Of a DNA stretch of 29,074 bases, positions 1 through 5,311 are shown in pieces. The position numbers were made by a program, and so were the translations under genes. Source of the DNA: a virus; IMG/VR virus record IMGVR_UViG_3300043444_000219, positions 1-29,074 of that record. One strand, given 5' to 3'. How positions within the stretch are numbered: position 1 is the first letter of the stretch; every line of letters starts with the position of its first letter. The notes below the pieces were generated by a model. It was not told where the DNA came from. It searched no databases and saw nothing but the letters and a program-made list of their open reading frames with translations.

Positions 1-86
1 ATATGACCAGAGTGCAGTGGATCAAATCCACCGGTCACAAGTACGACTGTTTGTGGATTATCTGTCTCAGTTTGATTCTTCGTCAT
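1..86 (-). CDS. Nucleotidyltransferase (cytidylyltransferase-like), N-terminal fragment
   Basis: The minus strand encodes 28 residues before the window ends. They include the motif VTGGFDPLHSGH (residues 17-28), the TGGFDxxHxGH nucleotide-binding signature of the cytidylyltransferase superfamily (TagD, RfaE C-terminal domain). Such enzymes transfer a CMP or AMP moiety onto a phosphorylated sugar or polyol. The ATG at 86 is preceded by AGAGG about 10 nt upstream and lies inside the last codons of the upstream gene, so the two are translationally coupled. Most of the protein lies outside the window, so the substrate cannot be judged. A second, complete member of the family sits at 24706-25122. 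Family assignment is firm for so short a piece; function is inferred. Confidence 0.8.
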   Translation of the reverse strand, partial: MTKNQTETDNPQTVVLVTGGFDPLHSGH

Positions 87-426
87 TCTTTTGGTTTTCC
101 TCTTTGATGGCTTTCTTCTTTAGCTTATGTTCCTCGGCTAAATTCTGGTAAGTCTGGTTTTTGTAGTGGACACGCTTCACCATTTCCAAAGTACAGCTTC
201 TAAAAGCTTCAATACCTCTAGGTCCACCGATAACGTCTACCCACTCCGCCCCGGTTTCAGTCTTTACGTACTTCACAAAGCGATAGCGTCCAGTCCACCC
301 AGTAATCTTTAACTCAGTCCCAGGCTTAACGTGACGTCCATTGATCTGCATCTCGGTCTGAATCTCCCAGAGAGCATTCGGTCTAGGAGCTTCAGGAACA
401 TTTATAGTCTTTTTACGGCGTCCCAT
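67..426 (-). CDS. Conserved actinophage protein of unknown function
   Basis: This 119-residue basic protein begins MGRRKK. Its central part, KPGTELKITG...YRFVKYV...EWVDVIGGPRG, is followed by VHYKNQTYQNLAEEHKLKKKAIKEE and a lysine/glutamate-rich tail. I recognise this pattern (a small beta-rich core, then a charged helix) from many actinobacteriophage hypothetical proteins, possibly the DUF7246 group, but the role is unknown. The start overlaps the end of the recombinase gene by 14 nt, and the stop overlaps the start of the cytidylyltransferase fragment by 20 nt. It is therefore a middle gene of the minus-strand operon led by dCMP deaminase. Confidence 0.75.
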   Translation of the reverse strand: MGRRKKTINVPEAPRPNALWEIQTEMQINGRHVKPGTELKITGWTGRYRFVKYVKTETGAEWVDVIGGPRGIEAFRSCTLEMVKRVHYKNQTYQNLAEEHKLKKKAIKEENQKNDEESN

Positions 427-1108
427 TGTCTTCTTCCTTTTCAGCAGTAATGGCGTCTACTATATTCTTTACCGTCGAAGCATACCACTTACCACCGTTT
501 TGTGTAGGAACTGAATCCCTATTCAAACCCTCAGCAATAAGACGATAACTGCGTCCACTACTTCTTTCTACCATAATGCGTTCTTTAATGTCAAGCGGAG
601 TTTTATTTTTAGGCCCCATGTCCACACCCCAGACAACTCCGCGCTCGCGGCGGTCCCGGTGAACATCCTTTTGACGGGCGGCAATAATGCCACGTTCCAT
701 CTCGGCGAGCGCTGACATCACAGTAACAACGAACCTACCCTGGTAAGAAGACGTATCCAGGTTCAGATCTAGCATGATTAGTCGCCAACCCTGCTTGTTA
801 GCCATGTCCACGATATCTAGGAAGTCGGTGGTCGATCTAGCGAGTCGGTCGATTCTAGTAACAATAAGGGCGTTTGCTTCTTTGCGTTCCAAAGCACCCA
901 AAGCTCCCAATAGAGCAGGGCGTCCTTTTACGCTTTTACCCGAACGACCCTCCTCCCGGACAACTTCCCACGAAGTAAAGCCATGAAACTCGGCGGCATT
1001 GACAAGCTGCCTCTCCTGAACGTCCAGAGATACGCCGTCATTTACCTGCATCTGCGTAGAGACGCGGGCATAAAGTAGGGCTTTTCCGGGGTCAGTAGGG
1101 GCGTCCAC
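413..1108 (-). CDS. Serine recombinase (resolvase/invertase family), short form
   Basis: This 231-residue protein has the catalytic N-terminal domain of serine recombinases. YARVST carries the nucleophile Ser17, TRIDRLAR holds Arg85, Arg88 and Arg91, and SALAEMERG (132-140) begins the long oligomerisation helix. Residues 170-218 (LDIKERIM...SYRLIAEGLNRDSVPTQNGGKWYASTV) look like the helix-turn-helix start of the 'recombinase' domain. The protein ends there, without the zinc ribbon and coiled coil of large serine integrases, which usually exceed 400 residues. It could resolve dimers, invert DNA, or belong to an IS607-like or integrase lineage. The start is GTG at 1108, 3 nt after the stop of the preceding gene. 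No attachment site was recognised nearby. Confidence 0.88.
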   Translation of the reverse strand: MDAPTDPGKALLYARVSTQMQVNDGVSLDVQERQLVNAAEFHGFTSWEVVREEGRSGKSVKGRPALLGALGALERKEANALIVTRIDRLARSTTDFLDIVDMANKQGWRLIMLDLNLDTSSYQGRFVVTVMSALAEMERGIIAARQKDVHRDRRERGVVWGVDMGPKNKTPLDIKERIMVERSSGRSYRLIAEGLNRDSVPTQNGGKWYASTVKNIVDAITAEKEEDNGTP

Positions 1109-1111
1109 GAT

Positions 1112-1606
1112 TTAGACCTTGTCTAGGCAGCCCTTGCAGATAGAACCCATCATCTGGATGTTAACAATTGGCATCATAAACTCATAGAATTCAGCATCAA
1201 TGTTTGGCTGGTGACAGCGGTCACAAAGCTCCTGTCCGCTTTCGACATCTTTAGTAGCGGCGTCCATTGCACAGTCCATACACAGCAAGGTGTTTGGCTT
1301 AGCTAGTAGTGCAATCCATACTGTTGGGTTGGTAGGGTCGATGTGGTCACAGTGTTCAGGAGCAATGATATCTTCCTCAGCTGCAATCTTGCTTTCAAGA
1401 GTTGTCAGCCAGGTCCACTCCTCTAAAAGATAGCCTGAAACTATTTCTTTTCTATCACGAGGCTTCTGGACATATGAATAGTCCAATGTTTCGGTCATAA
1501 TTCGACCGGCGTCCGCCGCGATGCTCTGTGTCTGCTCAGCAGCAGCCTCGAGCATTTCTTTTGTGTGAGCTTCCGCAATTCTCATGTCTTGCTCATTGTT
1601 TTCCAT
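1112..1606 (-). CDS. Cysteine-rich, probable zinc-binding phage protein
   Basis: I do not recognise this 164-residue protein. The N-terminal 60 residues are helical and acidic. The C-terminal half contains paired cysteines: C-D-H (about 86-88), CMDC (about 109-112), CDRC (about 128-131) and CKGC (about 157-160). This arrangement suggests one or two structural zinc sites. The C-terminus resembles small zinc-finger proteins that phages carry near nucleotide-metabolism genes, but no function can be assigned. It overlaps the dCMP deaminase gene by 14 nt, is followed 3 nt later by the recombinase start, and is co-transcribed with them. Confidence 0.7.
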   Translation of the reverse strand: MENNEQDMRIAEAHTKEMLEAAAEQTQSIAADAGRIMTETLDYSYVQKPRDRKEIVSGYLLEEWTWLTTLESKIAAEEDIIAPEHCDHIDPTNPTVWIALLAKPNTLLCMDCAMDAATKDVESGQELCDRCHQPNIDAEFYEFMMPIVNIQMMGSICKGCLDKV

Positions 1607-2105
1607 AATAGACTTCCTCTCGATTGTTGGTTAGTCGGTTATAAGCATACACATCTAACCCACATAGTGCAAGGTACTCCATGGCCTTTTGCGGATCTCT
1701 GTGATAATCAGATTCGTCAATTAGGCAATAGACAGTCTTCAATCCTGAATTAGAGATTAGTTTGGCACAGCCCATGCAAGGCGGGGCGGTTACATAGATA
1801 CTTCCACCCTCTACAGACCAGCGGTCAACATAAAGAAGGGCGTTTGCTTCAGCGTGGATAGACGGGCAACCATCATAGGCTCCGCTAAGTCCAGTTTTAC
1901 CCTGAGCTCTCTCGCACCAGTTCATGCATTCGCCAGACACATCTAACCCAGCAGCCGGTCCGTTGTAGCCTTCGGCAACGATTCGTTCGCGTTTATCGAC
2001 AATAACTGCGCCTATCTGGGCACGGCTACAGCGCGAGCGTTTAGCAATACTCCTGGCGTTTTCGAATCTAATCTCTGTCCAAGAGAGTCTTTGAGGGGGT
2101 TCCAT
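1593..2105 (-). CDS. Deoxycytidylate deaminase
   Basis: This zinc enzyme converts dCMP to dUMP, feeding thymidylate synthesis during phage replication. Its 170 residues contain the cytidine/deoxycytidylate deaminase signature: HAEANAL at 84-90 (His84 zinc ligand, Glu86 proton shuttle) and PPCMGCAK at 108-115 (Cys110 and Cys113 zinc ligands). SRCSRAQIGAVIVD and EGYNGPAAG are typical of the dCMP-specific branch. Cys60, Cys64 and Cys80 could form the second structural site found in some dCMP deaminases. It is the first gene of a minus-strand operon. A TATACT box ends 7 nt before the ATG, so the mRNA is probably leaderless, although AAGAAG could act as a weak ribosome site. Palindromes cover the promoter. 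Confidence 0.95.
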   Translation of the reverse strand: MEPPQRLSWTEIRFENARSIAKRSRCSRAQIGAVIVDKRERIVAEGYNGPAAGLDVSGECMNWCERAQGKTGLSGAYDGCPSIHAEANALLYVDRWSVEGGSIYVTAPPCMGCAKLISNSGLKTVYCLIDESDYHRDPQKAMEYLALCGLDVYAYNRLTNNREEVYYGKQ

Positions 2106-2112
2106 ACTTCTT

Positions 2113-2166
2113 AGTATACAAACTTAATCCTAAGTTTATACGGGGTTTATACAAAATAGTTTTGTA
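2113..2166 (-). promoter_or_regulatory. Promoter with two palindromes upstream of dCMP deaminase
   Basis: On the minus strand, TATACT (2113-2118) lies 7 nt before the ATG. An inverted repeat AAACTTA-ATCC-TAAGTTT (2120-2137, flanked by GTATA arms) touches this -10 box. A second, perfect palindrome TACAAAATAGTTTTGTA lies at 2150-2166. A repressor bound here would block the promoter. No cognate regulator is identified in the window except, as candidates, the two WhiB proteins. Confidence 0.5.
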
Positions 2167-2183
2167 CATTAACTTTAGAAAGC

Positions 2184-2219
2184 GAAAACCCCCCGCTCTC
2201 TTTCGAGTTTGCAGGGGGT
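2184..2219 (-). terminator. Rho-independent terminator of the RNA-gene block
   Basis: Read on the minus strand, ACCCCCTGC (2219-2211) pairs with GCGGGGGGT (2196-2188) with one mismatch, and the hairpin is followed by TTTTC. It lies downstream of tmRNA, tRNA-Asn and the structured RNA, and upstream of the dCMP deaminase promoter. It therefore probably ends one long stable-RNA transcript. Confidence 0.8.
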
Positions 2220-2481
2220 CTCCATAATAAGGTGCACGACTGACTAGGTCGCCACCACCGCCTCACTGCTATACCACCTCAGAGGAACTAGCACCAATGC
2301 GAGCCATCTCCGACTACTTACGGCTTTGGTACGCCGATTCACTCCTTCGGGGTGACCACCTACACTACCCTCTTAACGTCGGTAGTCCACGTCTGAGCAG
2401 TCACGCTCAAACTTAAAGGTCACTAAGATACGCCTAGCTTCTGAGACAGCCTTATTGTGCACATATGCTGTCGACCTTTAG
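2220..2481 (-). ncRNA. Unclassified structured noncoding RNA between tRNA-Asn and terminator
   Basis: No open reading frame of note covers this stretch on either strand, yet it is dense in possible helices. TAAAGGTC/GACCTTTA pairs 2473-2480 with 2414-2421. Directly stacked on it, GACAGC/GCTGTC pairs 2467-2472 with 2445-2450. Further helices are TGAGC/GCTCA (2394-2398 with 2405-2409), ACTACC/GGTAGT (2364-2369 with 2381-2386), a TCACNCC-loop-GGNGTGA hairpin (2339-2355), CGGC/GCCG (2321-2324 with 2333-2336), TGCTA/TAGCA (2267-2271 with 2289-2293) and CGAC/GTCG (2237-2240 with 2248-2251). A strong terminator follows at once. Size, position beside a tRNA in a phage, and the lake-type host fit GOLLD-like giant RNAs, but I cannot match a consensus. 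It may also be trailer RNA without its own role. Confidence 0.5.
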
Positions 2482-2553
2482 CTGACCACCCTGGACTCGA
2501 ACCAGGAACCTACGAGTTAACAGCTCGGTGCTCTGCCATTGAGCTAGTGATCA
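2482..2553 (-). tRNA. tRNA-Asn (GTT)
   Basis: The minus strand folds as a full cloverleaf. The acceptor stem is TGATCAC/GTGGTCA with one G-T pair, the D arm is GCTC-AATGGCA-GAGC, the anticodon arm is CCGAG-CTGTTAA-CTCGT with anticodon GTT and one mismatch at the base, and the T arm is CCTGG-TTCGAGT-CCAGG. The discriminator base is G, as expected for asparagine. CCA is not encoded. It is transcribed in the same direction as the tmRNA upstream and could supplement host asparagine decoding. Confidence 0.95.
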
Positions 2554-2651
2554 AAACGCAAGACCTTTAATTCCCGATAGTTACTAACACCTTCGGTTCA
2601 GGGGTCTTGCTCTATTTCGGCTGAGTTAGTTGTCGCTACACCGAAACATTG
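2554..2651 (-). other. Structured spacer between tmRNA and tRNA-Asn
   Basis: This gene-free spacer shows two clear inverted repeats. TTTCGG/CCGAAA pairs 2641-2646 with 2615-2620, and GCAAGACC/GGTCTTGC pairs 2603-2610 with 2558-2565 (8 perfect pairs). Inside the second, CCTGA/TCGGG and ACC-GAA-GGT can also pair. GTTTT follows the 8-bp stem, so it could be an attenuating terminator or processing signal for the tmRNA, or the 5' part of a larger RNA continuing past the tRNA. Confidence 0.5.
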
Positions 2652-2988
2652 TGGAGATGCGGGGAATCGAACCCCGGTCCAGTTATGGATCCATTGTTCT
2701 TCTACAAGCTTAGGCAGTTTTCATAACACCAGACGTTTGACCTGCCAGACCGTCTAGCCCTCACGATTTATAGGCCCGTGAATTGCCTTGGTGCGAGCGT
2801 CCTATTTATTTAAAACCTAGCTGCCCACTTAGGACTGGTGCTTTGCTAGGGGCGTCTAACAACTATTAGGCTGCTAGAGCGAATGCAGAACGTGATTCAG
2901 CATTTATTTTGTTTAGCGGTTTTACGAGACTCCGCTATCTCGGCTTGCTTCACCAACTTCAGAATAACTGTCGAAACCAGTCATCCCC
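2652..2988 (-). ncRNA. ssrA: Phage-encoded tmRNA with tag AESRSAFALAA
   Basis: tmRNA rescues ribosomes stalled on broken messages and adds a degradation tag. The 5' end GGGGATG pairs with CATCTCC near the 3' end (one G-T pair), and the T arm CGGGG-TTCGATT-CCCCG precedes it, giving the tRNA-like domain. 5' GACTGGTTTCGACAGT is the usual tmRNA D-like start. The tag frame begins at GCT 2901 after AAATAAAT, closely matching the CAAATAAG context of mycobacterial tmRNA. It reads AESRSAFALAA and ends TAATAG (stop TAA 2868-2866). CCA is not encoded. The tag keeps the ALAA degradation signal but differs in the middle from the known mycobacterial ADSHQRDYALAA. tmRNA genes are known in some mycobacteriophages. 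Confidence 0.93.
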
Positions 2989-3007
2989 GTGACACTATTT
3001 AATTGTA

Positions 3008-3013
3008 ATTATA
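3008..3013 (-). promoter_or_regulatory. Possible -10 box for the stable-RNA block
   Basis: A consensus TATAAT lies on the minus strand 20 nt before the mature tmRNA 5' end, in an AT-rich gap after the HAD gene. A -35 match is poor (AAAACT at 17 bp). A precursor starting near 3000 and trimmed by RNase P would fit. Confidence 0.4.
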
Positions 3014-3024
3014 TTGTAGCAGAT

Positions 3025-3771
3025 CTACAGAGTTTTTAGCAAACTTCTAATAACTCCCACAGTCTCCCACGGGATTTCCACTCTTACACATTTAATTTTA
3101 GTTTTAAGAACGGGGTAGTCGTTTCCATCTTTATCAAATCTATCGCCAACAAAGATAACTTCTTCTACTTTTAGATTGTTTATTTCCATCAGCTTTTTCA
3201 TAGCAAAACCTTTGTCAACGCCTTTTCTAGTAACGTCAATACTAGTAGATCCGCCAGATCTGACCTCAAATTCAGGAAGATAGCCGGAGATCTTTTGCTT
3301 TAGGCTTTTCTTCTTTTTTCCGCCTCTATCCCAGGCTTCTTTTAAATATCCTGGTGCCTTTTGGCCAAGAGCTGAAAAAGTGATCTGAGAACCTCTATTT
3401 TCAATTACCTTGCCATAAGGCTCTTTAGGCCAGTAGCCAAGCATTTTGGCAGATAGCTTGATAATCCTTTTTATCTTTTTTACTTCTTTTTTGTGCAACT
3501 CAAGCTCATAAACAGGTTTCCAACCAAAAACACCGCGTCTTAGATATACAGCACCACTTGTTGGCATTAGGTGTAAGTTTTCTAGGTTTGCTTTTTTAGA
3601 AAGTCTCTTAAGTACCTGAGATTTAATCTGCTTTTTATTGCCACCGGTGACAATGCACACCTGAGTCTTAGATAGGAGATCTTCAAGAGCATGAACAATC
3701 TCGATAGAGATAAAACCCTTGCTAGGTGCAAGGGTTCCATCCAAATCAAAAGCTACAAGCTTTACAGACAT
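3025..3771 (-). CDS. HAD-superfamily phosphatase, phosphomannomutase-like (subclass IIB)
   Basis: This 248-residue protein carries the HAD motifs: DLDGT at 9-13 (nucleophile Asp9, acid/base Asp11), VTGG at 41-44, Lys187 in KGVDKGFAM, and VGDRFDKDGNDYPV (208-221) as motif IV. The central cap and the NRGSQITFSALGQ segment, together with GDxxxxxGND, resemble eukaryote-type phosphomannomutases and sucrose/trehalose-phosphatase relatives. It may interconvert or dephosphorylate hexose phosphates for the glycosyltransferases in this window; this is inferred. The gene is rich in AAA/AAG codons. Its ATG overlaps the stop of the preceding small gene (TAATG), so the pair is translationally coupled. Confidence 0.82.
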   Translation of the reverse strand: MSVKLVAFDLDGTLAPSKGFISIEIVHALEDLLSKTQVCIVTGGNKKQIKSQVLKRLSKKANLENLHLMPTSGAVYLRRGVFGWKPVYELELHKKEVKKIKRIIKLSAKMLGYWPKEPYGKVIENRGSQITFSALGQKAPGYLKEAWDRGGKKKKSLKQKISGYLPEFEVRSGGSTSIDVTRKGVDKGFAMKKLMEINNLKVEEVIFVGDRFDKDGNDYPVLKTKIKCVRVEIPWETVGVIRSLLKTL

Positions 3772-3908
3772 TAGTCCTTCTTTGTAATCAAACGACGCTT
3801 GATTGCATCAAAAATCTTTGGACGCTTCTTGTTAGCCTTGCCGTTGTTCCGAGCATCGTTGCTACCTTTAGCTGCAGGCTTCCCGCCTCCACCTTTTCCT
3901 TTTGCCAT
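3771..3908 (-). CDS. Small highly basic protein (45 aa)
   Basis: This reading frame on the minus strand encodes 45 residues starting MAKGKGGGGKPAAKG and ending RRLITKKD, with many lysines and arginines and a short glycine run. A very good ribosome site, AAGGAG, lies 7 nt before the ATG. The stop TAA shares its last base with the ATG of the HAD gene, both strong signs of a real gene. A TATAAT box overlapping the stop of the gene upstream may drive it. Composition suggests nucleic-acid or ribosome binding, but no family is recognised. Confidence 0.75.
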   Translation of the reverse strand: MAKGKGGGGKPAAKGSNDARNNGKANKKRPKIFDAIKRRLITKKD

Positions 3909-3931
3909 TTTCTACTCCTTCTGAGTTTTTA

Positions 3932-4165
3932 TTATATATCTAGTCCGCGGTTAGTTGCCCGCCAGACGGATGGTGCATGATTTTCTTCAACACCACGTTT
4001 GTTTTCAAAGTTTTCATAAAGACGCATGATGTGAATACATGGATCGCCTTCTTCAAATTCCAAGTCTTCTGCTTCACTTGTAGGAAGACCATCGTGGGTG
4101 TAGCAGACAGTTGGTCCACACCAGCCGTTGTTTATTCCTAGCTGTAGCCACTCTTCAAAAGTCAT
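3932..4165 (-). CDS. Conserved actinophage small protein
   Basis: This 77-residue acidic protein contains the run NGWCGPTVCYTHDGLPTSEAE and, near the end, ENHAPSVWRATN. This combination (WCGPxVCxTHDGxP ... NHxPSVWR) recurs in many actinobacteriophage genomes as a hypothetical protein. The two cysteines and two histidines could hold a metal, but the role is unknown. It has no good ribosome site, and its mRNA would start at the promoter at 4293-4321 with a leader of about 120 nt containing two hairpins. This suggests control at the RNA level. Confidence 0.78.
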   Translation of the reverse strand: MTFEEWLQLGINNGWCGPTVCYTHDGLPTSEAEDLEFEEGDPCIHIMRLYENFENKRGVEENHAPSVWRATNRGLDI

Positions 4166-4185
4166 AGTTTGGTTTTCTTTTTGGT

Positions 4186-4219
4186 GTCCCCCCGCCAGGC
4201 GCTAACATGACGGGGGGAC
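4186..4219. terminator. Strong GC hairpin with T-run on the plus strand
   Basis: GTCCCCCCG (4186-4194) pairs perfectly with CGGGGGGAC (4211-4219). On the plus strand GATTTTTT follows, as in an intrinsic terminator, although no plus-strand gene lies upstream. On the minus strand the same hairpin sits in the leader of the 3932-4165 gene, 20 nt before its ATG and without a T-run. It may stop antisense transcription, shape the leader, or both. Confidence 0.6.
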
Positions 4220-4292
4220 GATTTTTTGGTCGTGCACCACATCTATCAAGCCTTATAGATGATGTGGGCTTTGTTGCGGTTGCAACATAAAT

Positions 4293-4321
4293 AGATTAGC
4301 AAAAAAAGTCTACAAATGCAA
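4293..4321 (-). promoter_or_regulatory. Sigma-70-type promoter
   Basis: On the minus strand, TTGCAT (4321-4316), a 17-nt spacer and TAATCT (4298-4293) form a good housekeeping-type promoter. It lies just after the terminator of the holin-like gene and reads toward the 3932-4165 gene. The leader then carries the inverted repeat CCACATC/GATGTGG (about 4233-4266). Confidence 0.65.
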
Positions 4322-4324
4322 CAA

Positions 4325-4349
4325 ATCCCCCCAAATAATTTGGAGGGAT
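4325..4349 (-). terminator. Terminator after the holin-like gene
   Basis: On the minus strand ATCCCTCCAAA-TTA-TTTGGGGGGAT forms an 11-pair stem with one G-T pair, followed by TTTGTTG. It lies 22 nt after the stop of the membrane protein gene at 4371-4655. Confidence 0.72.
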
Positions 4350-4370
4350 TCGTTTATTTAGATTTAAGGT

Positions 4371-4655
4371 TTATAGACCAGAGTTGTCAGTTGACTTAGA
4401 AGTCTTCTTAGTCTCTGCCAGTGCAGCTTCAGCTGAGCTAGCGAAAGCGATGTTAATTTCGTTTTCGTCAAGAATACCGTCTACGACGTAAGCACGAGCC
4501 AGCGATTCTGCAACTTCCATAATTCCAACGAAAGCCGCGATTAGGGCTGACTGCCATAGCTCAACGCCACCGATGGAACCAGCAGCTAGAACGGCACTAA
4601 CCTTTAGGATTACAAGAGCAACAGTTCTCTTGAGAATCATTTTTACTATATTCAT
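4371..4655 (-). CDS. Small membrane protein, holin-like
   Basis: This 94-residue protein has a basic N-terminus (MNIVKMILKR), a hydrophobic helix at about 11-30, a second at about 35-53, then a charged tail. SLARAYVVDGILDENEINIAFASS resembles the segment LARAYxxDGxLxxDEIxxAF of actinophage r1t-type holins. Holins open the inner membrane at lysis, but no endolysin is visible beside it, so this is a family-level guess. GGGAGAAACT before the ATG gives a clear ribosome site. The gene has its own terminator. The leader contains the palindrome CTCCCGGGAG (about 4664-4673). Confidence 0.68.
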   Translation of the reverse strand: MNIVKMILKRTVALVILKVSAVLAAGSIGGVELWQSALIAAFVGIMEVAESLARAYVVDGILDENEINIAFASSAEAALAETKKTSKSTDNSGL

Positions 4656-4708
4656 AGTTTCTCCCGGGAGTGAGTAGATTAATAGACCCTCTCTCCCAAG
4701 AGCTACTT

Positions 4709-5050
4709 CTATTTTATCGTACTTATTGTTAGTTGAGTTCTTTTGGCATTTTGACGAATAGTCCGTCTTGTTCTTTCGGTGGTTCCACCCCAGATGCCCT
4801 GAAGACTAGGGTCTTTTAGAGCGTATTCTAGGCACTGCATCTTGTACGGGCAAGTTGCACAAATAGCTTTAGCTTCTTTTTCATAGCGATAGGAAGAAAC
4901 AACTTTTGAGTACTCTTTGCCATCAGATCTGGTGTATCTAATTTCCTCGTTGTCTTCGGAAAAAAATGCGTCAGGGTAGGATTCGGCACAAGGAGGGTTT
5001 CCATGCTCCTTAAAATCTGGATAATCTTTAGGTAGGAAACCATCTAACAT
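4709..5050 (-). CDS. WhiB-family iron-sulfur transcription factor
   Basis: WhiB proteins occur in Actinobacteria and their phages. They bind a [4Fe-4S] cluster and sigma-factor region 4 to alter transcription. This 113-residue protein has the four cluster cysteines: Cys21 in CAESYPDAFF, then Cys64, Cys67 and Cys73 in CATCPYKMQC. It also has the turn GIWGGT (85-90), followed by the basic tail RTRRTIRQNAKR for DNA contact. A 24-residue insertion lies between the first cysteine and the triplet. A phage WhiB can repress host whiB genes or tune phage promoters, as known for mycobacteriophage TM4. The stop of the preceding FmdB-like gene lies 14 nt upstream. Confidence 0.95.
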   Translation of the reverse strand: MLDGFLPKDYPDFKEHGNPPCAESYPDAFFSEDNEEIRYTRSDGKEYSKVVSSYRYEKEAKAICATCPYKMQCLEYALKDPSLQGIWGGTTERTRRTIRQNAKRTQLTISTIK

Positions 5051-5064
5051 GTATTTATTTCTTT

Positions 5065-5253
5065 CTAACGCCAGGGCTGACTTGTATTGTATCCAGTCCC
5101 CTTAAATTGAATTGGTGGAGCACTGAATATACGTACTAGTCTACCGTCACACCCCTCTTCAACGCAAGTCAATTGCTTCTGATCCTCGTTAATTCCGCGG
5201 ACCTCAGAGTATTTGTGATCAGAGTTTTTGTCACATTTGTATTCGTAAGTCAT
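5065..5253 (-). CDS. FmdB-type zinc-ribbon protein
   Basis: This 62-residue protein starts MTYEYKCDKNSDHKYSE and has TCVEEGCDGRLVRIFSAPPIQFKGTGYNT, the FmdB/putative regulatory zinc-ribbon pattern common in Actinobacteria. Three cysteines (7, 30, 35) are present. The usual fourth is replaced, perhaps by His13. The function of the family is poorly known. TAGAAT ends 6 nt before the ATG, so the transcript is probably leaderless and independent of the nrd operon, whose terminator lies just upstream. It reads on into whiB. Confidence 0.85.
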   Translation of the reverse strand: MTYEYKCDKNSDHKYSEVRGINEDQKQLTCVEEGCDGRLVRIFSAPPIQFKGTGYNTSQPWR

Positions 5254-5259
5254 ACATAA

Positions 5260-5265
5260 ATTCTA
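5260..5265 (-). promoter_or_regulatory. Leaderless-type -10 box of the FmdB-like gene
   Basis: TAGAAT on the minus strand is separated from the ATG by exactly 6 nt, placing the expected transcription start at the A of the start codon. No ribosome site precedes the ATG. Confidence 0.55.
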
Positions 5266-5268
5266 CAA

Positions 5269-5298
5269 GATAAAAGAAAACCCCTCCCGAAGGAGGGG
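5269..5298 (-). terminator. Terminator of the nrdJ-nrdH operon
   Basis: On the minus strand CCCCTCC-TTCG-GGAGGGG forms a 7-pair stem with a stable tetraloop, followed by TTTTCTTTTAT. It lies 13 nt after the nrdH stop. Confidence 0.9.
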
Positions 5299-5311
5299 CT
5301 TTCAATTACTG

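Noticed and set aside
2231-4238. GGTGCACGAC at 2231-2240 and its reverse complement at 4229-4238 as an inverted repeat pair or attachment site.
   Set aside because: Ten-base matches are expected by chance many times in 29 kb, and no flanking identity extends it.
4828-5043. Alternative frame inside the WhiB gene on the same strand.
   Set aside because: It lacks family features, while the overlapping frame has all four WhiB cysteines and GIWGG.
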